In this document: positions 8,805 to 16,455 of the stretch, piece by piece | How the letters are laid out: each line of letters begins with the position of its first letter | Position numbering within the stretch: position 1 is the stretch's first letter | Source: Clostridiaceae bacterium | GTDB taxonomy: Bacteria > Bacillota > Clostridia > Lachnospirales > Lachnospiraceae | Assembly: GCA_910574345.1 (NCBI GenBank) | Contig: CAJSZV010000012.1 | Location: forward strand, 62,001-126,000 | Direction: 5' to 3' | DNA length: 64,000 nucleotides | Notes under the pieces: generated by a model | Database searches by the model: none | The model's input: only the letters and a program-made list of their open reading frames with translations | What the model was told of the DNA's origin: nothing | Made by a program: the position numbers and the translations under genes

Positions 8805-9712
8805 CTAATTGCCTCCCTCCGTGCCATAACCCCTTTATCGTATTCGATCCATTCCTGTACTGTTCTTGGCTGAACAGAATTAAGCCTGCTGACTGCCCAT
8901 GTCAAATATTCTTCGCACTGCTCTACCCCAACAAATCGTCTTCCCAACTGCTTGGCACATACTGCAGTGGTTCCGCTTCCCACAAACGGGTCTAACACAA
9001 TATCATCTTTATTAGAAGATGCAAGAATTATTTTTCTCAAAAGCTCTTCTGGTTTTTGAGTAGGATGAGGCGTCTTCTCCCCCATTCCATTACAAGTAGT
9101 TGGAATCTCAATTACATCTTTAGGCTTCGCACCCAGAGGATTCGGAATCCAATTATCGCGCCCCTTTCCGTTTCCATACTGGCTGGTTTCGGCCTGTGGA
9201 TGAGAAGGGTACTTTAATGTATGAGAATTATATGGAATCCGAATCGGGTCTATGTTCATAATATGCTCCTTCGACTTACGCAGGCACAGAATACTTTCAT
9301 GGCTTCTTCCCCAATCATTTCCTAAGTTTGCCTTATTTTTATAATGCCACACAATCCAGCGGCAATTATAAAAATATTTCATTGCCGGATGATGGATATC
9401 TGCCAGAATTTCGGAGAATCCGCAGATATAGAGAGTTCCATCATCTCTCAGTATGCGGCTTGCTTCTTTAATCCATTTTATAGAAAATTTTATATATTCT
9501 TCCTGATTCTTAAATGTATCCCAGTCAGCTTTTTTTAAAGAATAGGGAGGATCGGCAAAAATCAGGCTGACAGACGAATCTTTAAATTTTCGCAGCATCT
9601 GCTGACAGTCTCCTAAGAATAAACAGCCCCCTTTTTCAGCATAATAGCTTTCAGGTACTGTTCTCTTAAATACAGTTTTGTATGCTGAAAAATCCTTAAC
9701 CGTATATTCCAT
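8801..9712 (-). CDS. Site-specific DNA methyltransferase (beta-class, N6-adenine or N4-cytosine)
   Basis: 303 aa. The catalytic motif IV is FADPPYSLKKADWD (DPPY at 54-57) and the SAM-binding motif I is DPFVGSGTTAVCAKQLG (241-257). Motif IV before motif I defines the beta class, and DPPY favours N6-adenine. A target-recognition region lies between (about 110-215). It should protect host DNA from the linked endonuclease. The gene is AT-rich. GAGGAG precedes the ATG. No controller (C) protein gene is visible next to the pair. Confidence 0.88.
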   Translation of the reverse strand: MEYTVKDFSAYKTVFKRTVPESYYAEKGGCLFLGDCQQMLRKFKDSSVSLIFADPPYSLKKADWDTFKNQEEYIKFSIKWIKEASRILRDDGTLYICGFSEILADIHHPAMKYFYNCRWIVWHYKNKANLGNDWGRSHESILCLRKSKEHIMNIDPIRIPYNSHTLKYPSHPQAETSQYGNGKGRDNWIPNPLGAKPKDVIEIPTTCNGMGEKTPHPTQKPEELLRKIILASSNKDDIVLDPFVGSGTTAVCAKQLGRRFVGVEQCEEYLTWAVSRLNSVQPRTVQEWIEYDKGVMARREAIR

Positions 9713-9826
9713 AAATAGCGCTCCTCATGTCTTCCATCGTATATCTTTTATCTAATGTACTGACAGTAAGTTTATCATATATTTAGTTTTGACACAATCC
9801 CTGCAAAAGAATTCCCTTCCCCCTTA

Positions 9827-9855
9827 TTGACAACCCCCACCCTCTCTGATACAAT
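9827..9855 (+). promoter_or_regulatory. Sigma-A promoter for tRNA-Leu
   Basis: Consensus TTGACA (9827-9832), a 17-bp spacer and TACAAT (9850-9855), 20 bp upstream of the tRNA. Confidence 0.8.
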
Positions 9856-9875
9856 ATGGAATAGTTTTAAATCCT

Positions 9876-9955
9876 GCGGATATGGCGGAATTGGCAGACG
9901 CGCCAGATTTAGGTTCTGGTGGGAGACCGTGCAGGTTCGATTCCTGTTATCCGCA
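9876..9955 (+). tRNA. tRNA-Leu (anticodon TAG)
   Basis: The acceptor stem GCGGATA pairs with TATCCGC followed by discriminator A. The D-arm is GCGGAATTGGCAGACGCGC, the anticodon loop contains TAG, there is a class II variable arm (GGGAGACC), and the T-arm is GCAGG-TTCGATT-CCTGT. The 3' CCA is not encoded. It stands alone between the restriction-modification genes and the glucosyltransferase gene. Confidence 0.95.
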
Positions 9956-9959
9956 TCTA

Positions 9960-10005
9960 ACGGTGCGAAACCGAACACAGGCAGTTCAGGTTTCGTACCG
10001 TTTTT
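9960..10005 (+). terminator. Intrinsic terminator after tRNA-Leu
   Basis: ACGGTGCGAAACC pairs with GGTTTCGTACCGT (one G-T wobble) and is followed by TTTTT. Confidence 0.85.
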
Positions 10006-10070
10006 CATTCCACATGGGAGCCTGACTACGGGGCTCTTTATTTTCATAATAAAAGGAGCTTGATAACCCT

Positions 10071-11666
10071 ATGATTCGTTCATTTATGACAGAAGCCAGG
10101 GAATCCTGGCAGTTATTTCTCTCATACGCTCAGCAGACAAAAACCCTGCGGTGGTTCATAGGCCTTTCCATTGTATTTCTATATGGAATTCGTCTGACTC
10201 AGGGGGATATCTTTGTAGACAGCGATATTATGCTGACAGATCCTCAAAACCTTATATTCTCCTGGTACGGCCACCAGAGGTTCGGCCTGGTTTTCACGAA
10301 ACAGCTGTTTTCTCTCACAAGGCTTCTGCCCTTCCAGCAGAATGCTCTTTTTCTCCTGACTGATTTCCTCCTGGCTTTGGGAATCTGTTTCTGCCTGTTT
10401 GAATGGAGCGGCAGGTCCGGCTGTTATCGAACCGGCGCATTCCTGTTTGCCGGCATTTTTCTCACGGCCCCTGTCTTTGCCGAACAGTTTCTTTTTGTGC
10501 TCCAGGCCTTCGAAAGCGCTGCCGCCATGCTTTTGTGTGTTCTGGCATCCTACTGCAGCGGAAGATGGATTTACGACAGAGGAAGTATGTTGTGGGCTCT
10601 TTTAGCTGTCATCTTCATGACCTGGGCTTTTGGCTCCTATCAGGCTTACCCCGCCTTCTACATTGCCCTGGTTCTGCTTTCTTATATCATAGTATATATC
10701 CGCCGGGAATCCTCCTGCGGCCTTTGGGAAGGGCTTATGCATGCAGGCCTGTTTTTGGCAGGATTTACTGCTTCCCAGCTTTGCTCCAGACTGGCCTGTA
10801 CTTTGGCAGGCGCCAGCTCCAGTTATGTGGAAAGCATGTTTTCATGGGGCATACAGGATCTTGAAACATGCATTGCCGGCATCCGGGAGGATTTCTACCG
10901 TATTTATCGAGGAACATGGCCCTTGTTTTTCAGCAGATATTTTCTGCCGGCAGGCATGGCAGCTTCCGTTCTCGCTCTTTATCATGGGCGGAAGAAAAAA
11001 AGCAGGAAATTTCCCTGCTTTCTCTTAGCGCTTATACTGCTTTCCATCACCCCTGTCCTGATCACCTTAATCACCGCCACTCCCCAGCCTATCCGGGGGC
11101 AGATGACTTACCCTTTGGTTTGGGCTTCCTATATTCTGCTTCTTTATACCGGCCTTGCATCCCTCTCCCCAGACCGGAATATCATCTGTTTTTTCCGAAA
11201 AGCAGGATGTGGGGCTATGGTCTTTGGAACAATCCTCCTTGGCTGGCGCCAGGGCATCCATATGAGCCAGCTTTGGGAAACGGCTCATGAACAGTACGTA
11301 TCCGATGCATTCACTGCCAACCGGATGTATGAAGATATCTGCCGCACTGCCGACCGAAGCGATATGGAGCACTGCAAAGTAGTCTTTGTGGGGACAAGAT
11401 CTGCAAAACTTGGGGGGAGCCCTGTAATTGGAGATGTCATCGGGCATTCCTTTTTTGAGTGGGACGCTTCCAGCTCTATTGGAGTAAGCCTTCGGGTGAA
11501 TACATTTTTTGAAACATTGGGCCTGTTTATGGAAGTTCCTGCCCCTGAGGATTATGAACATGCTTTGGAATTATGTGCCGGAAGGCCCGTCTGGCCTGCG
11601 TCGGATTCCGTCTTTTTGACAGAAGAGGGAATTGTCGTCGTGAAATTGTCGGAGGATGAACGATAA
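10071..11666 (+). CDS. Polytopic membrane protein, glucosyltransferase (Glucos_trans_II)-like
   Basis: 531 aa with about ten hydrophobic segments from residue 27 to about 400, then a soluble tail of about 130 residues. The early motif FVDSDIMLTDPQN and the following GHQRFGLVFTKQLF resemble the N-terminal region of Glucos_trans_II (Gtr-like) proteins, which transfer sugar from a lipid carrier to surface glycans on the outer face of the membrane. AAGGAG lies ten bases before the ATG. It is one of only four protein genes on the plus strand here and converges with an ABC operon. No glycan synthesis genes are nearby, so the acceptor is unknown. Confidence 0.65.
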   Translation: MIRSFMTEARESWQLFLSYAQQTKTLRWFIGLSIVFLYGIRLTQGDIFVDSDIMLTDPQNLIFSWYGHQRFGLVFTKQLFSLTRLLPFQQNALFLLTDFLLALGICFCLFEWSGRSGCYRTGAFLFAGIFLTAPVFAEQFLFVLQAFESAAAMLLCVLASYCSGRWIYDRGSMLWALLAVIFMTWAFGSYQAYPAFYIALVLLSYIIVYIRRESSCGLWEGLMHAGLFLAGFTASQLCSRLACTLAGASSSYVESMFSWGIQDLETCIAGIREDFYRIYRGTWPLFFSRYFLPAGMAASVLALYHGRKKKSRKFPCFLLALILLSITPVLITLITATPQPIRGQMTYPLVWASYILLLYTGLASLSPDRNIICFFRKAGCGAMVFGTILLGWRQGIHMSQLWETAHEQYVSDAFTANRMYEDICRTADRSDMEHCKVVFVGTRSAKLGGSPVIGDVIGHSFFEWDASSSIGVSLRVNTFFETLGLFMEVPAPEDYEHALELCAGRPVWPASDSVFLTEEGIVVVKLSEDER

Positions 11667-11675
11667 GGCTGTGCT

Positions 11676-12263
11676 CTACTGAGATGATTCCTGCAGCGTG
11701 ATCAGCTTTGCCCCAAGCGCCTCCACATCTTCCATTTGATGCGTGGACAAAAGCACCAGTTTTCCTGCAGTTTTCTCATGGATATAGTGGATGACTTCCT
11801 GTCTTGTGCCATCGTCTAACCCTGTAAAAGGTTCATCCATAATAAGGATGTCCCAGGAAGCCAGAAGGGCCCTGCAGATGGCTGTCCTCCGCTTCATTCC
11901 TCCGCTTAAGGTATATACAGGGCGAGTCACTGACTCTTTCGGCAAAAGACGGCATAACTCCCGTTGTGCCTCTTTTCGGGTCACGCAGCGGTCTGCCGTC
12001 ATCATCACATTATCTAAAGGAGAGTATGCCTCACACAGGCGGTCTTCCTGAAATACGGCTCCAAACCTTTTTCCCTGAATCCCTTTGATCTCTCCTTCAT
12101 CTGCCTGCTCTAAGCCTAAAAGAATACGAAATAATGTAGTCTTGCCGGAACCCGACGGACTCATGAGACAGTAGATCTTTCCTTCTTCCAGAATAAGGCT
12201 GATCCCTTTTAATACCTTAAGATCTCCAAATGATTTTCTCAGATTACATATCTCCAGGCTCAT
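11676..12263 (-). CDS. ABC transporter ATPase, SsuB/TauB/ThiZ-type
   Basis: 195 aa, short for the family (usually 230-260). Walker A SPSGSGKTT, signature LSGGMKRRTAI, Walker B ILIMDEPFTGLDD and H-loop STHQ are all present. The ATG at 12261-12263 is chosen because AAAGGAGG lies seven bases upstream; a longer frame to 12326 would read back into the permease and adds a Cys-rich stretch not seen in the family. The start overlaps the permease by 20 bp. It should drive uptake of the ligand bound by the lipoprotein at 13026-14153. Confidence 0.85.
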   Translation of the reverse strand: MSLEICNLRKSFGDLKVLKGISLILEEGKIYCLMSPSGSGKTTLFRILLGLEQADEGEIKGIQGKRFGAVFQEDRLCEAYSPLDNVMMTADRCVTRKEAQRELCRLLPKESVTRPVYTLSGGMKRRTAICRALLASWDILIMDEPFTGLDDGTRQEVIHYIHEKTAGKLVLLSTHQMEDVEALGAKLITLQESSQ

Positions 12264-13017
12264 GGGCGCCTCCTTTCGGAACGAGACATGATAAAAGCTT
12301 AAGCACCATCCGCTCAAACAAAGCACTTATGACAATAATTACAAAAGTCCAGGCAAACAGATCCGCCGTATTCAGATATATTTTGGACATATACAATTTT
12401 TCTCCTATGGAATGGTCGGGAACTCCTATGACTTCAGCTGCCACGCCGGATTTCCAGCTCATGCCAAGGGCAATCTTACAGCTGCTCATAAGATAGGGAA
12501 TCAGCGCGGGAACATAGATATACCGCACCTTTTTCCAGAGAGTCATGGAAAAAACTCCTGCCATCTCCAAAAGTTTCTTATCCGCGCTGTTTAGTCCTGC
12601 CAGGGTATTCACATAAATCATGGGCAGTACAACTAAACCTGCGATAAGTATGGACAGGTTCTTAGAACCTGCCCAGATTAATGCCAGTATCACAAAAGAT
12701 GCCACGGGAATGGATTTTAATAAAGTCATTACCGGCTCCAGTAATTCCCTTAAAACCGGAAAACAATACCCGGCGCTTCCCAGTGCCAGACCTGCCGCAA
12801 AAGCCATCAGAAATCCGGCACTGATCTTTCCGAAGGATGAGATGATGGATTGCCAGAATTCCAGCGAAGGAATAAGACTGCCAAGGGCCTTTACAGCCTC
12901 CCATGGTCCCACTATGATAATCGGATTATCAACTGCCGCAGACGCCAGCTGCCAGACCATAATCCACAAACATATAATCAGCACCTTGCGCCAGGTCCCT
13001 GCACTGTTCTTTTTCAT
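12244..13017 (-). CDS. ABC transporter permease, SsuC/TauC/ThiX-type
   Basis: 257 aa with about six TM helices. The cytoplasmic coupling segment EMAGVFSMTLWKKVRYIYVPA fits the EAA loop of BPD_transp_1 permeases. It overlaps the ATPase gene and follows the binding-protein gene by 8 bp, so this is a three-gene importer operon. Substrate classes known for the family are sulfonates, nitrate, taurine and thiamine precursors; nothing here decides among them. Confidence 0.85.
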   Translation of the reverse strand: MKKNSAGTWRKVLIICLWIMVWQLASAAVDNPIIIVGPWEAVKALGSLIPSLEFWQSIISSFGKISAGFLMAFAAGLALGSAGYCFPVLRELLEPVMTLLKSIPVASFVILALIWAGSKNLSILIAGLVVLPMIYVNTLAGLNSADKKLLEMAGVFSMTLWKKVRYIYVPALIPYLMSSCKIALGMSWKSGVAAEVIGVPDHSIGEKLYMSKIYLNTADLFAWTFVIIVISALFERMVLKLLSCLVPKGGAHEPGDM

Positions 13018-13025
13018 ATACGCTC

Positions 13026-14153
13026 CTATGGAAGATAATAGAATCCGTCGTCAGGAAGTTCCCCTCCCACAGAAGACGGTTCCTGTTGGTACAGAACCTC
13101 CAGATATCCCGGCAGTATCTCTTTCATGTAAGCTCCATTGAGACATACAATACTGCAGTAAGGTATGGCTTTCTCAGCCACAGGCGCTTTCTCGATGATG
13201 CCTGCTGATGCAACCAGTTCCGCTGTCTCTTTTACATTAAGATTGGCAAATGAAGCCGAGTCATAATGTTCGTCCATAAACAGTTCCACCGCTTTCCTGG
13301 TATCCGTATTGTCAAGGAGTTCTTTGCGGCACACCGTAACACCCGTTACCAGACGGCTTCCGTCTTCGCCCTGAACCTTCTCCCACTCTTCATTTAAATC
13401 CATAGCCATGTGAAGACTTTCATTCTGAGCCAGGGCCACGGTCACAAAGGGCTGCGGCAGAAGTCCTATGGCACCTTCCTGTTCTTTTAAAACCGCCGCT
13501 ACTTCTGTAGCTTCTGATTTATATTCCACTGTCACATCTTCCTTGTCCAGGCCGTTGGCAGTAAGGAGGTACTGGAAGACATAATCAGGAGTAGTTCCCT
13601 TTCCTGTCATGTACACGGTTTTTCCCTTCAAGTCGGCAATCGTTCCCACAGACTCATCCGCCGTCACCACATACAGAACTCCAAGGGTATTGACATTGAT
13701 TACAGCGATCCCTTTGTTGGTCTTCTTATACAGAATACTTGCCATATTAGCCGGAACCAAAGCGATATCCAGGCTGCCGGATACGATCTGTCCTACCAGC
13801 TCATCGGCGGCAGTTACCATAGTAAACTCATAAGAGCCTTCCGCTTCTTTCTTGGATGACTTATCCATCAAAGATACCAGCCCCATAGTGGTAGGTCCCT
13901 TCATGGAACCAACACGCAGGGTAACCTTCTCTCCGGCTTCTTCCTGGCTGGTCTGAGCTTCACTCTCTTTTCCAGCGGTCTCTGATTCCTTCTCTTTTTC
14001 CTGTGTCGTCTCCTCGGCAGTCTCCTTTGCGGCAGTCTCTGCTGCCGTCACAGCTTCTGTGGTTTCTTGAGTCTTTGGCGTTGAAGCCGAGCAGCCCGTC
14101 AGAAGGGCCGCCGCCATGGCACATGCCATGATCATGGATAATGCTTTTTTCAT
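13026..14153 (-). CDS. ABC transporter substrate-binding lipoprotein (NMT1/SsuA-like)
   Basis: 375 aa. A lipoprotein signal ends at LLTGC (Cys21). A long Thr/Glu/Lys-rich linker follows (about 25-75), then a periplasmic-binding-protein type 2 domain of the NMT1/THI5 kind (LRVGSMKGPTTMGLVSLMD, IADLKGKTVYMTGKGTTPDY). The GPTTMGL loop is where these proteins contact their ligand. It is the first gene of the SsuABC-like operon and has a good promoter upstream. The protein should be anchored to the outer face of the membrane. The ligand is not known. Confidence 0.85.
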   Translation of the reverse strand: MKKALSMIMACAMAAALLTGCSASTPKTQETTEAVTAAETAAKETAEETTQEKEKESETAGKESEAQTSQEEAGEKVTLRVGSMKGPTTMGLVSLMDKSSKKEAEGSYEFTMVTAADELVGQIVSGSLDIALVPANMASILYKKTNKGIAVINVNTLGVLYVVTADESVGTIADLKGKTVYMTGKGTTPDYVFQYLLTANGLDKEDVTVEYKSEATEVAAVLKEQEGAIGLLPQPFVTVALAQNESLHMAMDLNEEWEKVQGEDGSRLVTGVTVCRKELLDNTDTRKAVELFMDEHYDSASFANLNVKETAELVASAGIIEKAPVAEKAIPYCSIVCLNGAYMKEILPGYLEVLYQQEPSSVGGELPDDGFYYLP

Positions 14154-14213
14154 AAAGTTTTCCTCTCTTTCTTTCCCGTCAGAATTCTTTCGGGTTAGTC
14201 ATCATACTCGGAC

Positions 14214-14243
14214 AGTATACCACCGAATGCCTGGTTCTGTCCA
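14214..14243 (-). promoter_or_regulatory. Promoter of the SsuABC-like operon
   Basis: TGGACA (14238-14243) and TATACT (14214-14219) on the minus strand, with an 18-bp spacer, about 60 bp upstream of the binding-protein start. The 160 bp beyond it contain only a small GGAAC/GGTTCC inverted repeat. Confidence 0.6.
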
Positions 14244-14402
14244 GAGAGAAATCTTTGGGGCCGGCAAAAACCCCCATGGTCTCAGACAATTTTCATGGAT
14301 TTTTGTCAGTTGCCGTAAATGCACAGGAACAGTAATATGCCGGTTCCTGGATGGTAAATGAGTATGAACAGCAGTCGTCACTCTTCCTTCATCTTGTATG
14401 TC

Positions 14403-14606
14403 CTAATCCGACGCTCTCCCTGCTCTGGGAACATCCTTTATCTCATCTTTCGGTCTGCCCTTAATTAGGTTCACAGTGATCCGTTTGCCTCCGCCGGTAT
14501 TGGCAAAGGCAACGACAGATTTCATGTATCGTTCACTTCTCTTTGGCAGTTCCGATTTGTACTCTATGTTTCTTGATTCGCCCTTCAATAATTCCTCAAG
14601 AACCAT
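14403..14606 (-). pseudogene. Truncated AlbA_2-type (Schlafen-like) regulator remnant
   Basis: 67 codons starting at an ATG with GGAGG upstream. Residues 1-40 (LLKGESRNIEYKSELPKRS, then SVVAFANTGGG) match the start of AlbA_2 DNA-binding regulators, which normally run on for 200-400 residues. After the GGG the sequence changes to INLIKGRPKDEIKDV-like text (here TVNLIKGRPKDEIKDV), which resembles the start of CopG/Arc-type antitoxins, and then stops. It is probably a deletion junction joining two gene remnants. An expressed short protein is possible but unlikely. Confidence 0.6.
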
Positions 14607-14730
14607 ACAGGTACCTCCACCTCCCTTCTGCACATACATTTCGGGGGCTATAAATAAAGGGAGAGAATACCTGTAAAATAAACAAAAGTACTCTCTCCTG
14701 CAAACAATATCAATGAGTATCAACTATTTT

Positions 14731-14904
14731 TTATGGCTGTACCGGGGTCTCTAATTTCCGTTGATTTTTCTTCAGCTTTTTCTCAAGCAGCGCCATCAAT
14801 GCATTCTTTTCCGGTGATTCAGGAAGACTTTCTGCAAGAGCCGTTATATCTTCCAAATCTTCTAAATTCTCCAGAATCATTCCGTCATACTGTTTGTCTG
14901 TCAT
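14731..14904 (-). CDS. Small hypothetical protein, charged and helical (57 aa)
   Basis: ATG with GGAGG seven bases upstream, 57 aa. The sequence starts MTDKQYDGMILENLEDLEDI and ends with a Lys-rich stretch (LLEKKLKKNQRKLE). There is no signal peptide, TM helix or Cys. It is predicted to be all-helical, with an acidic first half and a basic second half. The good ribosome binding site and codon use support a real gene. It lies upstream of the AlbA_2 remnant in the same direction and may be left from the same mobile or toxin-antitoxin-type locus. Function unknown. Confidence 0.55.
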   Translation of the reverse strand: MTDKQYDGMILENLEDLEDITALAESLPESPEKNALMALLEKKLKKNQRKLETPVQP

Positions 14905-15019
14905 CTTTTTGCCTCCAGTCTGCTCGTTCTCTCTTCTTTCAATATTATATAATATTTTCTTTTATTTATCAACAGAAACCAGCAGCGCTCCCAGGCATTA
15001 CAGTTCTCTTACTGTCACT

Positions 15020-15162
15020 GTTCACGGGAGGGGGGCATCTTCTTGCCCGTTTTCAACAGACAAGAAGCATCCGGCGTTCGCCTGATGTGGAACAACGAAT
15101 AAAATCAGTCTTATAAGCAAGCTTAACGCCTGTTTTTATTCATTTTTCCCCGCCCCGTGAAC
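15020..15162. repeat. Full copy (B) of the intergenic palindromic element, 143 bp
   Basis: Bounded by GTTCACGGG and CCCGTGAAC. Inside are CATCTTCTTGCCCGT, ACAAGAAGCATC, GATGTGGAA and ATAAGCAAGCTTAACGC, in the same order and spacing as in the reverse complement of copy C (18135-18286). The stem around AAGCAAGCTT is GAATAAAA paired with TTTTATTC, a different sequence from copy C but still paired. The element lies between the small ORF at 14731-14904 and the EIIC stop codon. Confidence 0.8.
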
Positions 15163-15171
15163 TGCAACCTC

Positions 15172-16443
15172 TCATTCCTGGCTCTTAAGCTCCTCCGCCA
15201 AAAGCTTCCTGTCATATCTGCGCAGCGCCGGAATCATAACCAGTACAGACAATACCATATTCACCAGATATACCAGCACAGCCCTTGCGTCCATGGACAT
15301 TAAGAACACTTTAATGAAAGCCGGAACCGTAAACGGAATGGACAAATAAGGAATATTCATAAATCCCATCTGACAGGCCAGATAAGGAACTGCGCCGTTT
15401 AAGGCAAAGACAATAAGATAGGGAATAAAAATATCAAAATTCAAAACAAGAGGCAGACCAAAGGTAAGGGGCTCCCCGATATTGAACAAAGCCGGAACCA
15501 GAGAAATCTTAGAGATGGCCTTTAACTGCTGGGATTTTGCCACGATCATAGAAGCGATTACAATGGCAAGAATACCTGTGGTAGTCCAGTTCTGGAACGC
15601 TGAGTTAAAGATATGAGTCGCTTTCCCCCCTGAGAGAATAGCTTCCGCATTCTCCACCAGATTGGCAGTGAGAACCACATTTACCACGCTTCCTGCAATA
15701 TTATTGCCGTGAAGGCCAAAGAACCATAAAATTCTCACCAGAATACAGTAAATAAGTACGGCGATCAGAGAATCTGATGCAGAGAACAGCGGTGCAAAAA
15801 TACCGTTAATGAGAGAGCCCAGGGTAAATCCAAAGCTGCCCAGCAGCAGTTTTACGGCAAAAACAGCCGCGCCTACTACCAGATTGGCAAAAAGGGCGTT
15901 GATAGGCTCCGCAACCATAGGAGGTACACTATCTGGAAGCTTGATCTTCATGCCATGATTCATAAGCCAGATGTTGAATTCCGGAACCACATAGCCCACC
16001 ACCAGGGCTGCCATCATTCCTTTCGCTCCCCAGAATCCGATATCCAGTCCTCCGTCCGCCAAAAATCCGCACTGCAGACAGATAAAAGCAAACACGGACA
16101 GCACAATGTTGTTGACAATAGGCGCATTCTCCTCCTTGCAGACTGCCGCCACCATACCCAGAAGGATATAGAATCCTGCCGCGTTGAGGCCGATCTGATA
16201 ACCTAAGTTCAGCCATGTGCTGTTGGCCTCGCTGAAATTTCTCCAGGCAACTGCCAGCCCGAAGGTGGAATCCGCCGGAAATGGCACGCTCATCAGCAGC
16301 ATAAAGATGGAACCGATAATGGTTGCCGGCATACAAGCGGTGATTCCCGCCTGCATGCATCTTACAAATTTCAGGTTGGTAAATTTCGCAATGGCCGGAA
16401 CCAGCTTTTCTGTTGCCCAATTCATTTTACTATTTTCTGACAT
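15172..16443 (-). CDS. PTS sugar transporter subunit EIIC (lactose/cellobiose/diacetylchitobiose type)
   Basis: 423 aa with about ten TM segments. The CelB-like beginning (WATEKLVPAIAKFTNLKFVRCMQAGI) and GEPLTFGLPLVLN near residue 315 are hallmarks of the EIIC of the Lac/Cel family; the GEP Glu contacts the sugar. The start chosen is the ATG at 16441-16443, six bases after GGAGG; the longer frame uses TTG. It follows the sulfatase by 12 bp. No EIIA or EIIB gene is next to it, so it must borrow these from elsewhere in the genome. It probably imports a disaccharide handled by the sulfatase. Confidence 0.87.
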   Translation of the reverse strand: MSENSKMNWATEKLVPAIAKFTNLKFVRCMQAGITACMPATIIGSIFMLLMSVPFPADSTFGLAVAWRNFSEANSTWLNLGYQIGLNAAGFYILLGMVAAVCKEENAPIVNNIVLSVFAFICLQCGFLADGGLDIGFWGAKGMMAALVVGYVVPEFNIWLMNHGMKIKLPDSVPPMVAEPINALFANLVVGAAVFAVKLLLGSFGFTLGSLINGIFAPLFSASDSLIAVLIYCILVRILWFFGLHGNNIAGSVVNVVLTANLVENAEAILSGGKATHIFNSAFQNWTTTGILAIVIASMIVAKSQQLKAISKISLVPALFNIGEPLTFGLPLVLNFDIFIPYLIVFALNGAVPYLACQMGFMNIPYLSIPFTVPAFIKVFLMSMDARAVLVYLVNMVLSVLVMIPALRRYDRKLLAEELKSQE

Positions 16444-16455
16444 ATTGACCTCCAA

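Noticed and set aside
14244-14402. Possible TPP riboswitch upstream of the SsuABC-like operon
   Set aside because: The THI-box core motifs are not found, and the region lies upstream of the promoter at 14214-14243, so it would not be in the leader.
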